61,199 bases of DNA from Sphaeroforma arctica JP610. Lineage: Eukaryota; Opisthokonta; Ichthyosporea; Ichthyophonida. Position 1 is the stretch's first letter; every line of letters starts with the position of its first letter. The notes under the pieces were generated by a model that worked only from the letters and a program-made list of their open reading frames with translations, did not search any database and had not been told where the DNA came from. The position numbers and the translations under genes were made by a program. The stretch spans positions 35,432-96,630 of the forward strand of contig NW_014040433.1 in assembly GCF_001186125.1 (NCBI RefSeq), in the 5' to 3' direction. Below are positions 48,179 to 60,616 of the stretch, in pieces.

Positions 48179-48812
48179 ATGTTATCTGCGAATTTCCCCG
48201 AAGCGCCGCTATGCATATGGGCACTTTATCAAGGCATGCACACAAGGGAGTACACACCCTGTGTTGACTGCCATATGTGGCGGGAATTCATGTGCCCGCC
48301 TAAGGCCATTTGTATGTACATATTAGAAACGTCTCTCAGTAGCTTCCGCATCGCATCAGCACCATATCATGCTTATGCTCTCTTCTAATTGCTTGTGTTT
48401 TCAGTGCACAGATGAATTAAAGGGCGCACTGATTCAATCTTACACACCCTTCTACAAGTACCGGCTCGTTCCAGGATTGAGTTTATCATTAATACCACCA
48501 GTGTCGCCTCTTTCGAATCTCGATTGGCAGAAAGTGCAGATTTCCTTCCATTCTTATATGGTGTATATATCACCACGACTGATGGGTGCACGCGAGTATA
48601 AATAGTACATCTTTGGCTTCGGCTTCCGAACGGCAATGTCAATTTAGAGCAAAATATATACGCTTACAAAATTTCATTTCCTTTGCTATCCGCAGACAAT
48701 ACTTCCAACACTCCCAATATTGTGGTCTCAGGCGGGCGTGGCCAGTATTTTGACAATGTTCATTGCGGGTATGATGATAGCCAGTATAGTCTTTCTGCGT
48801 ACTGTCGTGTGA
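48179..48812 (+). CDS. Tentative gene with C-terminal transmembrane segment (exons uncertain)
   Basis: Three exon-like blocks with plausible splice sites are present. 48179-48311 (acceptor TTAACAG, donor GTATGT) codes for a Cys-containing segment ending SCARLRPF. A block starting at 48405 (acceptor TTTTCAG) reads CTDELKGALIQSYTPFYKYR and ends at a weak donor near 48533 or 48560. 48696-48812 (acceptor CCGCAG) reads TILPTLPILWSQAGV and then a hydrophobic span ILTMFIAGMMIASIVFL before a TGA stop. Together they suggest an extracellular Cys-bearing domain followed by one membrane helix at the C-terminus. The start is not identified, the middle donor is ambiguous, and another frame of the last block is also open. 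The family is not recognised. Confidence 0.35.
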
Positions 48813-49542
48813 TCAAGTACATATTCTTATAATCACGCGGCATATGGTAGCGCATCAATGATGAACCCTTTCCGCACTTTCAAATAATGAAAGGACTCAT
48901 ACTTGCGCGATAAAGGTGTGCTTGTGCGTGTGATGTGTGTATGCATAGAGACGGCAAGAATGGTAAGTTTGCAGTGTCTCAAATCTTCTTTCCCATGGTT
49001 CTGGGAATCCACAGGTTGTAAGATTGTGTAGGGGCCGTGCCGTGCCAAATTGCAGGATGGGTGCTGGCGATAACAGCTAGAAATGTACCATGCAGCCTCG
49101 GATAGGTACTAGCGCGTGCCGAGCGTTCGAAAGCATCTCCAAAGTGTGCCTCCATAACTTAATAGTACAGATCGCACCTGGGAGTCGGGGGCCGGCCACA
49201 AGGATCTACAGGGGCCTGGTTAAGTTCCTGTTGAAACACTTACCTTTGTATCTACCGGATCTGCATACCTGAATGATAGCGAAGACTTGAATAGAGCCTG
49301 AAAACCTCGTCGAAAAATAACTACCCAGCAGGACGACATGTGTTTGAAGATTGTTGCACATATGATTACACGCTAAAAGCCCACACTTCAATCACTCGAC
49401 TCGATGACTACATTGGGAACGTACTCCGGCTGAGCTGATTATGTGCGTATCGGATACAATATTGCGGCATATACACGGGAAGATATATGGGAGCAGGTTC
49501 GCCAATCACAAGTCCATTAAATTACGCTTATCTGATCTTCTA
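48813..49542. other. Intergenic stretch without a gene
   Basis: No coding signal. It lies between the tentative plus-strand gene and the stop codon of the LENG8-like gene, so it should contain the 3' untranslated ends of both. Confidence 0.55.
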
Positions 49543-49750
49543 CTATAAGGCTTTCCTGGTAGCCAGCGTATCGACAAGGGTACAGTCTTCGTCTTTGAAG
49601 ATCGCACCGTTCTGCCAATTGCGAAGTAAATCACGGCTATATTAGATAATGTATACATACATGTATATGAATACACGCGTGTCTACCTACATTCATATAC
49701 AAACAAATGCTAAATATATATCACACTCATACGCACAAAGGATGACGGAT

Positions 49751-49791
<41 letters not shown>

Positions 49792-50302
49792 AATATATAA
49801 AACACACACACACACTTAGATATATACTTGTATGTACACGCTTTCTTTGAATTTTTTCTCACGATGGAATTAATTGGTAAGGTACACAACGATGCACACA
49901 CATAAAAACCAGGCAAACACACACACACACGCTAGAAGAAAAAGAGTGTATAGTGTGCGTGGTGCGCACAATCATACATACGTCTTCTAGAAAGCTAATA
50001 GCCTCCAGTCGGTTCCTGAAGCCTAATGATTCCACTATGTAGTCGCTGGGCACGGTCGGACCCATGCTGTTCGTATAAGCAAGCAATATCAGTCAAGTGC
50101 GATCAGAATGGACTAGAGATACATCCGCTGCACTGAAATAGAACGTGTACCACCCTTGAAACTGTGCAACGAGTTCAACGCATTCAGCATATACATACAC
50201 CAGGACCAGGCACAAACACAATACAGACAGACCATATATACACAAACACACACAAACACGTACAAACACACATACACACACACACACATATATATGTATG
50301 TA

Positions 50303-50339
<37 letters not shown>

Positions 50340-52646
50340 ATAATTAAAATAATAATAATAATAATAATAATGATAATATAAATATTAATACACACACACA
50401 CACACACACACACATACATAATACATATATACACATACATTTTAAATATGCATACATATACATATACTTATACATATATGAATACTTCTACGCGGGATAT
50501 GATTTAGCCTACGAATCCATATCTGAAGTCCGGTTCCTTTTCGGGACAAATTCTATGTGAGTAACGATCATGTGATACATACATATAAGCAATTGTGCGG
50601 AATGTAAAATGAATATCATGCCATAGACAGTATATACCCATACCTTTTACAAATGACTCTCGAGGATCTCAGCCGCTCTCTGGGGAGGAAGAAGTCCATG
50701 ACATAATTGTTCAAGTTTATTTTTTGTTGATACAATTTGAATATTTGATAGTAATTGGTCATGGAAACCGCCTGAAACACAGCCAGTGCATGCTCTATAG
50801 CGGGGTTTTGCTTCTGCCGCGGTGTGAGCGATTTCCTTAAGGCTATCAGATCTGTGCATGATTAAAAGTCATATGGTAGAAACTTGTTAATATACTTGTA
50901 TACTTCCGAGTCAAATTGGTATTATATATTCATCCAGAAGTACTCAACAAGTACATTTCGCACAATATCTACGCATGCGGATGTAGAAAGCTGCCCAAGC
51001 TCTGAACACCCACTTTCAACTGCTGCAATCTTGACGAAAGACAAGAACTGAAAGCACCGTATTTGCGAAGAAAGCCGTCCACTAATCATAAATAAGATTC
51101 AACCCTCCATACAATCAGTGTGTAAATCTGCATAGAAGTGCCATATTCCATCTTATATATACATGTCTGTATGAGGCGTATGCACTGGAAAGAATAGTGG
51201 CGAGCCTCTCCACCTACCAACCTGCATCTACCACTGTGTTGACAAGATATGTATCCGATAGGCTATAAATATGCACTACCATAAAGGTTAACACTGAAAT
51301 GTACAGAGACGCCGAAGCTCAACAAATCCACCAGCATCTGCTCTGTGTTGACACAGGACAGTGTACACTACGCGATGGACGTGTACGACATGCTTCTCTG
51401 CATCTGTCTCCGTGGTTACATAGTCTAGTGTGCGATAGCGATGGGCACGCACCACCACGGGCCCTGCATTCGGGTCTTCGTTGACGGAACACAGCAAGAA
51501 AAGTACTCGATTTGCAACATATTTGTACGGACATGCTCACCTGCATCTGACTCGGTGTTGACATAGTATAGAATGCGGTATGCGATGAATTCGCACTCGT
51601 TGCGCCGGCATCCCTTGTTCTCGGCGTACAGCGTGATGAGTTGCGTTTGACACTGGTTGAAATCACCCACATCCTCCTGATAAAGCAGGCGCACACGTGT
51701 ATAGCAAAGCACAACAACACAACAGATACAGATAAATCAGAGATGAGAGATTAGCATTTTTTTTAGTGCCTCTGTTGCCAAGATGAATTGGTGGTGAGCA
51801 CAGCTTGGCGAAGGAGGTGAGAAAATTCTTTCAACCAGGCGAAAACACACGAGGCGGACACACACCATGTGATGAAACTGTACACATAAAGTGTATCGTA
51901 TTGTCCTGCTAAAAGGCTATGGCACTGTTGATAACTGCCTCGCAATCCTCACATCACAGCACTATTCCTATACATCAGACGGGTAACTATAAGGCGCTGG
52001 CTAGTACCATCAATGGAAGTAGCATGTTTTGACTGAAGACAAGCAATAGGACAGTACACACACACCGAAGGCTATATATAGCTTCATACTTCGATCGAAC
52101 GTTGAACACCCGACGTCTGTTCTAATTTAGAGGAAACATGCTACAGATGGATCGTACCCTTTAGTCCACCAATACAGGAGAACACAGCGACCCAGAACAA
52201 AACACCACACTAATAACCCTATCACTATCCTAGCCAATACCTGTTCTAGTGCGATACGTGCGTGGGTTTCGTATGTGTCGACCGACAACTCGCCACGCAG
52301 CTGCTGGATCTGTATCGGGGTGAGTGCCGGGGGATACAGAGGCCATTGTTCGTCAGTCATGCAAGACAGAAGAAGAAATAAAATACAAACTATACGAACT
52401 GCGCTATATTCTTCACGTGCAAATACTGTATTTTCTATTTGAACTATGGAAGTATCATCATATCTGACATACTTACAGTCATATAAATATACATATACAT
52501 ACACATACACACACACATACACACACACGCACAAACTCACATATATATATATATATCTATAAATATATACTATATGTACACATACATATATACATGTTTA
52601 CATACATAACATACACATACACAGATATATATGTATATATATACAT

Positions 52647-52691
<45 letters not shown>

Positions 52692-52849
52692 CACATATAT
52701 GTATCTATACATACATATATGTATCTATACATACATATATGTATCTATACATACATATATATACAGACACACACACACACACACAGACACACACACATAT
52801 ATATATACATGAATACATACATACATACATACATACATAGATGCAGTAC

Positions 52850-52885
<36 letters not shown>

Positions 52886-53941
52886 TAGATGCAGTACATA
52901 ACACACACACACACATATATAATAGACATACCGTCAAGTCTTGTCGAATGGCCTTTAGTTGTTCCCGTGCATAGAAGTAGTCTTCATTCTTGACATACTT
53001 GTTTTTTACCATCTGCAATGATTGCCTCAGAATGTGTTCTGGTCGCACTGTGCTTGGGTGGGGCTCGGCCGTTAATCTCAGGTGCTTCTTTTCTAACTCA
53101 GTACTCGTTCCTGTGTGATATGGGCACAGAATAGAGTGAATTCTCTGCAGTATTACTGGTAAATACTGAATATTAGCGCCACAGACAACACAACAGTTCA
53201 CTGTTGCGTGCCTACTTAGAGCAGGGCAACTGTTGGATTAGGGATTGCTTTCGTTAATTAAACAAACAGATATCGAAGCCAAGTGATCCTCTAACGTTGC
53301 GAGATACATACATGCACGTGTAAATAAGATCATCTCGCCCATCACAAACGTACTAAGATGCACTTGCTGCAGGTATTCCATAGCGCATTACACACACCAG
53401 GCTGGACAATACGCCCAAATAGACACATTCGGCTCACGCCAGTACGCCCAAACACATTTTCTTAAGTGCGTATGCCCAGGTCACTTACCGAAGTAATATG
53501 TTGTATAACAATCAATAATTCCATAAGCTACGATTGTTCAATAATCAGTAACACCCCTCACAGACGCATACCTTGAATTTTCTTCAGGTGCAGTGAGTCC
53601 TCAAAGCTCTCGTACGGATTCCTGTATTTGGTTCGCAACAGGTTCTCGTTGAACCCACCTTTCGGCCGATTGCTTTTCCTCTTATCTCCATAGCCATTCT
53701 GAGACCCACCCGCTGAACTGTTGCCTTGATCTCGGTCGTTTCCGTTGGATTTATCCAGATGCGCATCAAACCGTGCGGCCCGGTTTGCTCGCCGGGCATT
53801 CTCCGCCTTTTCTTCCTCTGTCTGCGGTGCGATGTGGATGTTTATTTTAAAAATACAAACACGGAACTCATCAATATATACAGTAATATACATATATATA
53901 TATATACATACATACTTACGCACACACACATACACACAGAC

Positions 53942-54002
<61 letters not shown>

Positions 54003-54074
54003 TAAATACATAACTACATATATATATATAAACATAAACATACATATATATATATATATATAAACATATATATG

Positions 54075-54109
<35 letters not shown>

Positions 54110-57100
54110 GTGTGTGTATGTGTGTGTGCATAATTATGTATGTATATATATATATAAATAAAAATATATATACACACACACACATACATACATACAAACA
54201 AACATACAAACATACAAACTCGGGTAGCTGCCTTTTAAACCGTGTTCGCAGGTATCAGGTAATTTGGTTCTGGTTACGTCTTAGAAGAATCCAGCAATTT
54301 TACCTACGACAGCCCATCGATACACAACAGATCTCAACTGATTCCTCCTCTCTACGCTTCGATACGATGCTACGGCTATGCACAATTACCTAGGCACTTC
54401 ATACATAGAGGGCATTTAACCCACCATACATCGAGACGCTTACCTCGTTCCACCTCACAGCGTTCTTGCCCTTTTTTTCATCCGCAACGGCCACACTGAT
54501 ACCCGAAAGTCTGCTAGCTAAGCCCATGGAGATGGGGGGGGTTGCTCGGCTCCTCATCAGAAGTTCCCCTGGCGTCCCACTTGGATGTCTGGACATATGC
54601 AGTCGGGTGATGTGAGTAACAATGGAAGTCTGAACCATGATGATATGTGTAACTATAAACGATGACATGATTAACAATACACAATGAAATGGAAAACTAT
54701 ATACGACGGCGTGAATAACTACACGATGGCATGGATATCTATACATGATGCCGTGTATAACTATACACAATGGCATATTTAACTATACACGATGTCATAT
54801 TAACTATGCACGATGGCTTGTATAACTATATACGATGAGATGTTCAACTACATACGGAGATATATTTGTCTATATACGACGGCGTCTTCAACTGTACACG
54901 ATGGAATGTTTAATTATAAACGATAACATGGACTACTATATACTATTGGATGTTGAACTATATACTATGGGATGTTTAACTATACACAATGGGATGTTTA
55001 ACTGTAAACAATGACGGATTGAACTATACACGAGGACATGTGTAACTAAGGATAAGATGTTTAACTATATACGATGGGATGTTTAACTAGGTACTATGGG
55101 ATATTTAACTATACACGATGACATGTGAAACTACATACGATGGGATGTTGAACTACATGGAATGTTTCACTATACACGATGACATGTTTAACTATACAAC
55201 ATGGCATGTGTAACTACATTCGATTGCATGTTTAACTATACACGCTGGCATGTTTAACTGTACACGATGGCATGTTCAACTATACTTGATGGCATGCTTG
55301 CAATAGACGAGCAATAGGCAACTATACGAACTGCACTCAGAGGCACATTACGCGCAATCAATGCAGTTGTCAGTCTGAGGAATATTGATAACCCATTCAG
55401 CCCGTAATTCCATTCCGGTTGGCTCACATCGGTCTGCCCAATGCGATTGCCGCACGTATACTACTGCAACATGGTAGTGTGATTGTGGTTATAGCAAGCA
55501 GATTCTATTTAAAATGAGCAACAGATAGAGCAACAGATACAGCAGATATATTCACCTTACGCCGTTTGTCTCTGTTACCAGCAATTGTAAAAGAGGTCTT
55601 GGCATTTTCCTGTTTAGGCAGCTGCCACACCCCAGTGCGCTCCATTCGCTCGAGGTCTGTGGTGGTCGGCACAATCTAGAGGTATGTGTCGACGAGAAAA
55701 ATCGAAATTTAGTATAGATTGTCATTTAACACTTTTCGAGGACAACATGGAGGTATATGTCAGAAAAGAAGATCGCATTAGGTATATATTCAATACCTTG
55801 GGAGCGATTATATATGTACAGGGTCCCTTCAAACCATTTAATTCGGTGTGTATTAAAGCTATCTCAATGTACAGCTGTATCTTAATTCTCATCAAGTCGC
55901 CAACAAAATGTAAAAGGCTTGCCGTCAAAGTATAGGCGACAGCACTATACACGCACAATGAAACGCCAGCTCTACATTCTCATACGAAAATATCAGAAAA
56001 TCATATAAACAATATAAAAAATAGCCACGTTTGACCATCCCATACAAAGATACCACACGAACACGAATAATCAATATACAAGCCCCAATTTGACCATCAC
56101 ATATAAAGATACCAAAAAAACCACATTAAGTATAAAACCAATCACATTTGACCATCCCATACAAAGGCACCACACGAACTTATATAAATCATATGTAAAG
56201 AAACCTCATTTGACCATCTCACAAGAAGAAAACATACAAACACACCTTACACAAAGAAACAATATATGAACCCACCTCATTCGACCATTGATAGGATGCA
56301 TCGTCTTTGTGTATCTCGAGCAACTTTGCAAGATACTTGTCCATCAGCCCTGCCTGCTCATCCGAAAGTCCCATAAAGCATCGGTTTACAAATGGCTCTA
56401 ACGTTGGTGCCCAGGCTGGCGCCGCTTCCGGTGCTGGAGGTGCCGCTGTGAAAATAATATAACACAATGATTTCAGTGCGTGCACAATGGAAGTGATTGC
56501 TGCTATAACTGTAAGAATAGAAAGAAACGAGAGGTGTACAGTGCATTGCGATATAGGTCGCAGCATTTCTCCTTACATTAATATACCGAGGCGTGTTGTG
56601 CATGCAGGAGATACAGTTTACTCTATCGATTGTTTCACCGAATGCTATTAAGATCAAGAAGGCAAATTGCACCCCGAACACCATCCACGTGTACATAGAA
56701 GGCTGGTGCCTTCGTGAGCTATCCAGTGAACAATTGATTTCACCTCTGGCCGAAATTTGTATCCAAAGCATACACTGAAACTACACCAGGCACACAAAAC
56801 ACACACACACACAGATACAATAAAATGATAAACAAATAGATAAATAAACAAATAAATACACAAATATTTAAATATACCAAACGCAAACATACCTGGTTGT
56901 TGCGCCTGAGGAGGAGGCCCAGTAAAGACTTGCTGTGATTCTTGCGATGGGCCAGCCAGTGGAGATTCTTTTGGCGGTGGCCCTACAGGGGGTGGCCCTG
57001 CCGGTGCTATGCCGGGAGGCGGTCCGCTCGGCGGGGGTGGAGGTGCAGGTGCTTCTTCAGGCGGAGACGGGATCACACCTATATTATATATATATATATA

Positions 57101-58809
57101 TAAACAAATATATGTATAAGGCTGTATATTGGTATGATTATATATGATTTTGACATATCTTAGCGAGAGATGGCACCTACTTCAAGTAAATTATCAGCAT
57201 ATTCGTATGCAGAATTGACTTGCATGTGTTGAGTGGAGAGATGAACTGAAGTACAGAAATTTCGTCCGGGAGAGACAGAGTCAAGCCCATATGAGGTGCT
57301 GAATTGTATATTCAGAATGTAAGAATTTAAAGTTTGGCATCCTATAAGGAACGCTGCGGAGCCTGCACAGACGTAGATGTACAAACCTTTACTAAGAATA
57401 GAATGATACTATAAACAGGTGGGAAGTGCTCGAAATTTGTATGTAAGGATGTAAGGTCGGTTGCCTGCGATATCCGATCTACGTGAGGACAGGGCTATGT
57501 CACAGCATTACGGATCACACGATACGTATCCTATGCACAGAACTTCTATGGACATTTAATGGGAATCCATTCGCACAGAGTATGGTAATAAATACACCAT
57601 CCCTTTATCCTCCTCAGCCGATCCACCCACAACCTTGCACTGAACATACACAGAAAGCTACTGCAATAAGTAGATGAAAGGGCTACATCACCTTCTCTCA
57701 CCAGTCAATTCACACACAATCTGGCACTGAACATACACATGAAGCTTATGCAAAAGGCAAATAGTAGCGCTCGAACATACCTGGAGGCGCTAAACTCTCT
57801 CTAGCCGAGGGTTGTGCTATATCCAAAGGTGCCTGTACCCATTGGTTCGTGACCTTGTCGACCACCCATTGCATACCCGGTTGCAAAGGGGCTGCGTTTG
57901 ACTAGAAGAATGAGAACAAAATATAGAAAGCGATACAGAATCAGATATTATGCCTACGCATTCATACACACACTCATTCTCTCTCTCTATATATATCCAC
58001 TCATTCAAAATCGGATTGATCATGTGCAACAGTAAATACATAGTCGTGTGGCCGTGGCACGCATGTCAGAATATGCATAGCAACGAAGCTATGTAAGAAG
58101 TATACATTAGAAATTACACAATACAGCCATACGCACACATATGTACTTATATATCTACATACACACACACGCACAGACACATGTCTACATATACATATAT
58201 ATATATATACATACATATACGAGATCCATCCTTCCTGATGGAGCCATCTACCATAACCCCGAAGAGCTATAGCTCCATTGTAGATACACACTGATTAATA
58301 CAATCTAGATTTTTTTTTGCACATATATATATACATATACTTAACGAGTCAGTGTGATGTGTGACGCCTAGTCTGCGAGTGGACTTGTTTGCATGATGGT
58401 GGGTTTTGGAATGTGCATAAAATGCATAGAACATGGTCGAATGATGTAAACTAAAGACTTAAGTTATGTTAGCCAATAGAGTGCATACATAAAACTAAGT
58501 TTCTGTGTATGGGTACGAAGATATAAGTTAGCTATATATATAGATATCTGACACGATCCACATTTTTTTTTGGGTTGTGTTATAACGCACGTTCATAGAT
58601 GTATACATACTACACATAACAAATCTTATAGCATACCGGTTGTTGCGGGTATTGAATATACTGCCCGTAGTGATTCATATTCTGAGCCGGGGTTTGCTGG
58701 TAGCCGTACTGCGCCTGGGGGTAGTAACCGGTCTGAGCCGGAGAAAATGACCGACAGCGAGGTTTAACAGTTTGGGGTTATAGGGATACATACATACATA
58801 CATACACAG

Positions 58810-58840
<31 letters not shown>

Positions 58841-59932
58841 CAAGGTTTATGCACATACATGTTAATCGTGAAAGAATATAAGACTATACTGAAGGGCTGC
58901 AGACAAGATGACGCAATAAATCACAAAACACTAAATCCTCGCGATGGGTACGCCCGTGTACATTATTCTAGTCATTGCGAAAGAGGCAAACGAGACAACG
59001 GATGTTTTGCATAGGAAAAATAAACAACTGCGACGCATCATTCACATGTCTTGGATTCTGAGAGAACGTATTAACTCATGCATTTTGATGACGATTCGGG
59101 AAGCCAATCATGTTTATATCTCGAACTCGGGTCACCATTCTATACAACTGGTTTCCGACATTGATAGCAACGAGAAGTAGCTAAAGATTTGAGCCCCAAA
59201 AACATATCTACTTATACAAAATTTCATTCCCAATTACCAGTCTTGAACACAAGCTTTCAGCACCGAACATTTATATCTACACATCAATTACATGTCGATG
59301 CAAGCAACCGGCGTTGAGGTATACCTGTGCCTGTACGGGTTGTTGTTGGACATAGCCCATCTGCATTTGGTTGTAGTACTGCTGCTGCTGCTGTTGTTGT
59401 TGCTGTTGCAATTGTTGATGTTGTAGCTGCTGCTGTTGCTATGAGGATAGTAGGTATATCGAGAAGTAAAATTTGTGGACTGAGTACAATATACATTTTC
59501 TGGGTCGCAATGGGATCATTCTGTTGCGCATGCCCGACAAATACTAACAGATGAGGCCACAATTGATAAGTATACGAAAGATGGTTCGAGTAGAATCGTC
59601 AGTGGTTCATTCAAGATTTAAGTTCACTCATCATCAATCTGCGCAAGTTAATACAATTATTAATACTTTTGACTTGCAATAGTGTAAAGATGTTTTGTTT
59701 TGTCCAAAATATACACTACCTGGATATACAATAACTACTATGCAGCTAGCTGAGCGTGCAGAAAAAGACGAGAAAGGCGATATAGATCTCCAAAAAGACA
59801 CAAGCATGTAAGCTCAACTAGATACCTTCAGAGCAGAGCCTATGCTGATGACTATAAATCCATACCTGATAGTATTGGTACCATTGTTGCTTTTGCTCCT
59901 CAGTATATTGTTGTTGGGGCGGTTGTCCACCG
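49543..59932 (-). CDS. LENG8: LENG8/THP3-like SAC3/GANP-domain protein (15 exons seen, 5' end outside or not found)
   Basis: Exons on the minus strand: 59932-59866, 59438-59325, 58732-58637, 57901-57781, 57078-56893, 56445-56276, 55675-55556, 54588-54444, 53821-53572, 53110-52932, 52309-52241, 51676-51541, 50851-50644, 50066-49982, 49611-49543. Donors are GT and acceptors AG, with agreeing phases except at the homopolymer in 54588-54444. About 670 residues are visible. The N-terminal part is rich in Gln, Tyr and Pro ([14 protein letters not shown], a polyGln run, a proline stretch), as in LENG8. The SAC3 domain shows [61 protein letters not shown] and [11 protein letters not shown]. Family members (human LENG8, yeast Thp3, plant SAC3A) are nuclear proteins paralogous to the TREX-2 scaffold Sac3/GANP and act in mRNA maturation and export control with PCI partners. 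The start codon was not found. Confidence 0.88.
49757..49932. repeat. CA/TA microsatellites in the last-but-one LENG8-like intron
   Basis: An (AC)n run at 49757-49780 continues into TA repeats. A second AC run lies at 49801-49815 and a third near 49917-49930. All are in the intron between exons 50066-49982 and 49611-49543. Confidence 0.9.
50220..50440. repeat. CA, TA and AAT microsatellite cluster in a LENG8-like intron
   Basis: Successive runs of ACACAC, ATATAT, (AAT)n and (CA)n lie between exons 50851-50644 and 50066-49982. Open frames on both strands here are low-complexity artefacts. Confidence 0.92.
51215..51582. repeat. Four dispersed copies of an exon-end/donor segment
   Basis: The last 40 or so bases of exon 51676-51541, including its donor, are matched by three diverged copies inside the following intron, at about 51401-51441, 51335-51378 and 51219-51262. 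On the plus strand each begins CTGCATCT or AGCATCTG. A GTGTTGACA-like word and a CGATAG or GCGATG word follow. Spacing is irregular. They look like local duplications of the exon's 3' end and splice donor. Confidence 0.75.
52480..52925. repeat. Long TA/CATA/CACA microsatellite in a LENG8-like intron
   Basis: Runs of ATACACAC, TATATATA, a threefold ATATGTATCTATACATACAT unit (52698-52760) and (CA)n end just upstream of the donor of exon 53110-52932. A 33-base segment with AGATGCAGTACATAACACAC occurs twice (about 52838 and 52888). Confidence 0.92.
53880..54215. repeat. TA/CATA microsatellite in a LENG8-like intron
   Basis: Mixed ATAT, CATA, GTAT and CACA repeats lie between exons 54588-54444 and 53821-53572. 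They give rise to long low-complexity open frames on both strands that are not genes. Confidence 0.92.
54610..55295. repeat. 22 bp minisatellite in a LENG8-like intron
   Basis: About thirty degenerate copies of a unit close to TTTAACTATACACGATGGCA plus two bases fill the intron between exons 55675-55556 and 54588-54444. The array comes within about 25 bases of the 54588 acceptor. Confidence 0.88.
56028..56290. repeat. About 60 bp repeat seeded by an exon end
   Basis: Units beginning TTTGACCATC occur near 56029, 56089, 56147 and 56209. They match the end of exon 56445-56276 (CTCATTCGACCATTG at 56276-56290), including the donor context CACCTCAT. The intron array therefore appears to be built from copies of the neighbouring exon end and splice donor. 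Confidence 0.75.
57628..57760. repeat. Diverged direct repeat in a LENG8-like intron
   Basis: Two segments of roughly 45 bases share CTTGCACTGAACATACACA or CTGGCACTGAACATACACA. The word GAAGCT or AAAGCT follows. They lie just downstream, in gene orientation, of exon 57901-57781. Confidence 0.6.
58140..58225. repeat. CA/TA microsatellite in a LENG8-like intron
   Basis: Mixed TACA, ACAC and ATAT repeats lie between exons 58732-58637 and 57901-57781. Confidence 0.85.
58785..58850. repeat. CATA/CA/TA microsatellite in a LENG8-like intron
   Basis: CATACATA, then CACACA, then TATATA, in the intron between exons 59438-59325 and 58732-58637, about 50 bases upstream of the 58732 acceptor in gene orientation. 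Confidence 0.88.
59380..59438 (-). repeat. Glutamine-coding CAG/CAA tract inside a LENG8-like exon
   Basis: Within exon 59438-59325 the minus strand holds a CAG/CAA stretch coding for an uninterrupted run of ten Gln, preceded by a Gln-rich segment broken by Leu and His. The five pure CAG codons at its end are the part most prone to length change. Confidence 0.9.
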
Positions 59933-60079
59933 CTGCAAAGTAACAAACGGAGCAATGCAAAACACAAACTGACATCAGTGTTTCATAGCATATACGGAAT
60001 AACTATCTAGGTCGTAAAATCTTCAAATTTGACTACATTTGCATTTCTATATACGTACAAGGAGCAAATTCCCGGAAAG

Positions 60080-60573
60080 CATACACTCACACACACACAC
60101 AAACATACAAATACATATCCATACACTTATATTCATAAATGCAAACATAAATGCAAACATACACACATAAATACATTCATAATACATAATACATACATTC
60201 ATAATACATAATACTTGCAAATAAACATACATACATATACTATCATTTACATTTATCTATATATATATATACATACATACATACATTCGTACATACATAA
60301 CTATACACACGCAAACCTACATACATACAAAAAAAAATACATACGTGCATACAAACATCCATATACATACACTCACACTCACATACACACACACGCACAC
60401 ACACATATATATATAGATATATTTATATATATATATAAATATATATATATACATACATGCACACCAGTACATACATAATTACATGATTACATACATACAC
60501 GCAACACGCACACACAAAAAAACACACATACCCATATATATATATATAAATATATATATATATACATATTTAC

Positions 60574-60616
<43 letters not shown>

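Noticed and set aside
53842-54213. Minus-strand low-complexity frames rich in Tyr, Ile, Cys and Val
   Set aside because: They are read-through of CATA/TATA/CACA microsatellite inside an intron. The same holds for frames at 50093-50440, 52594-52929 and 60029-61150.
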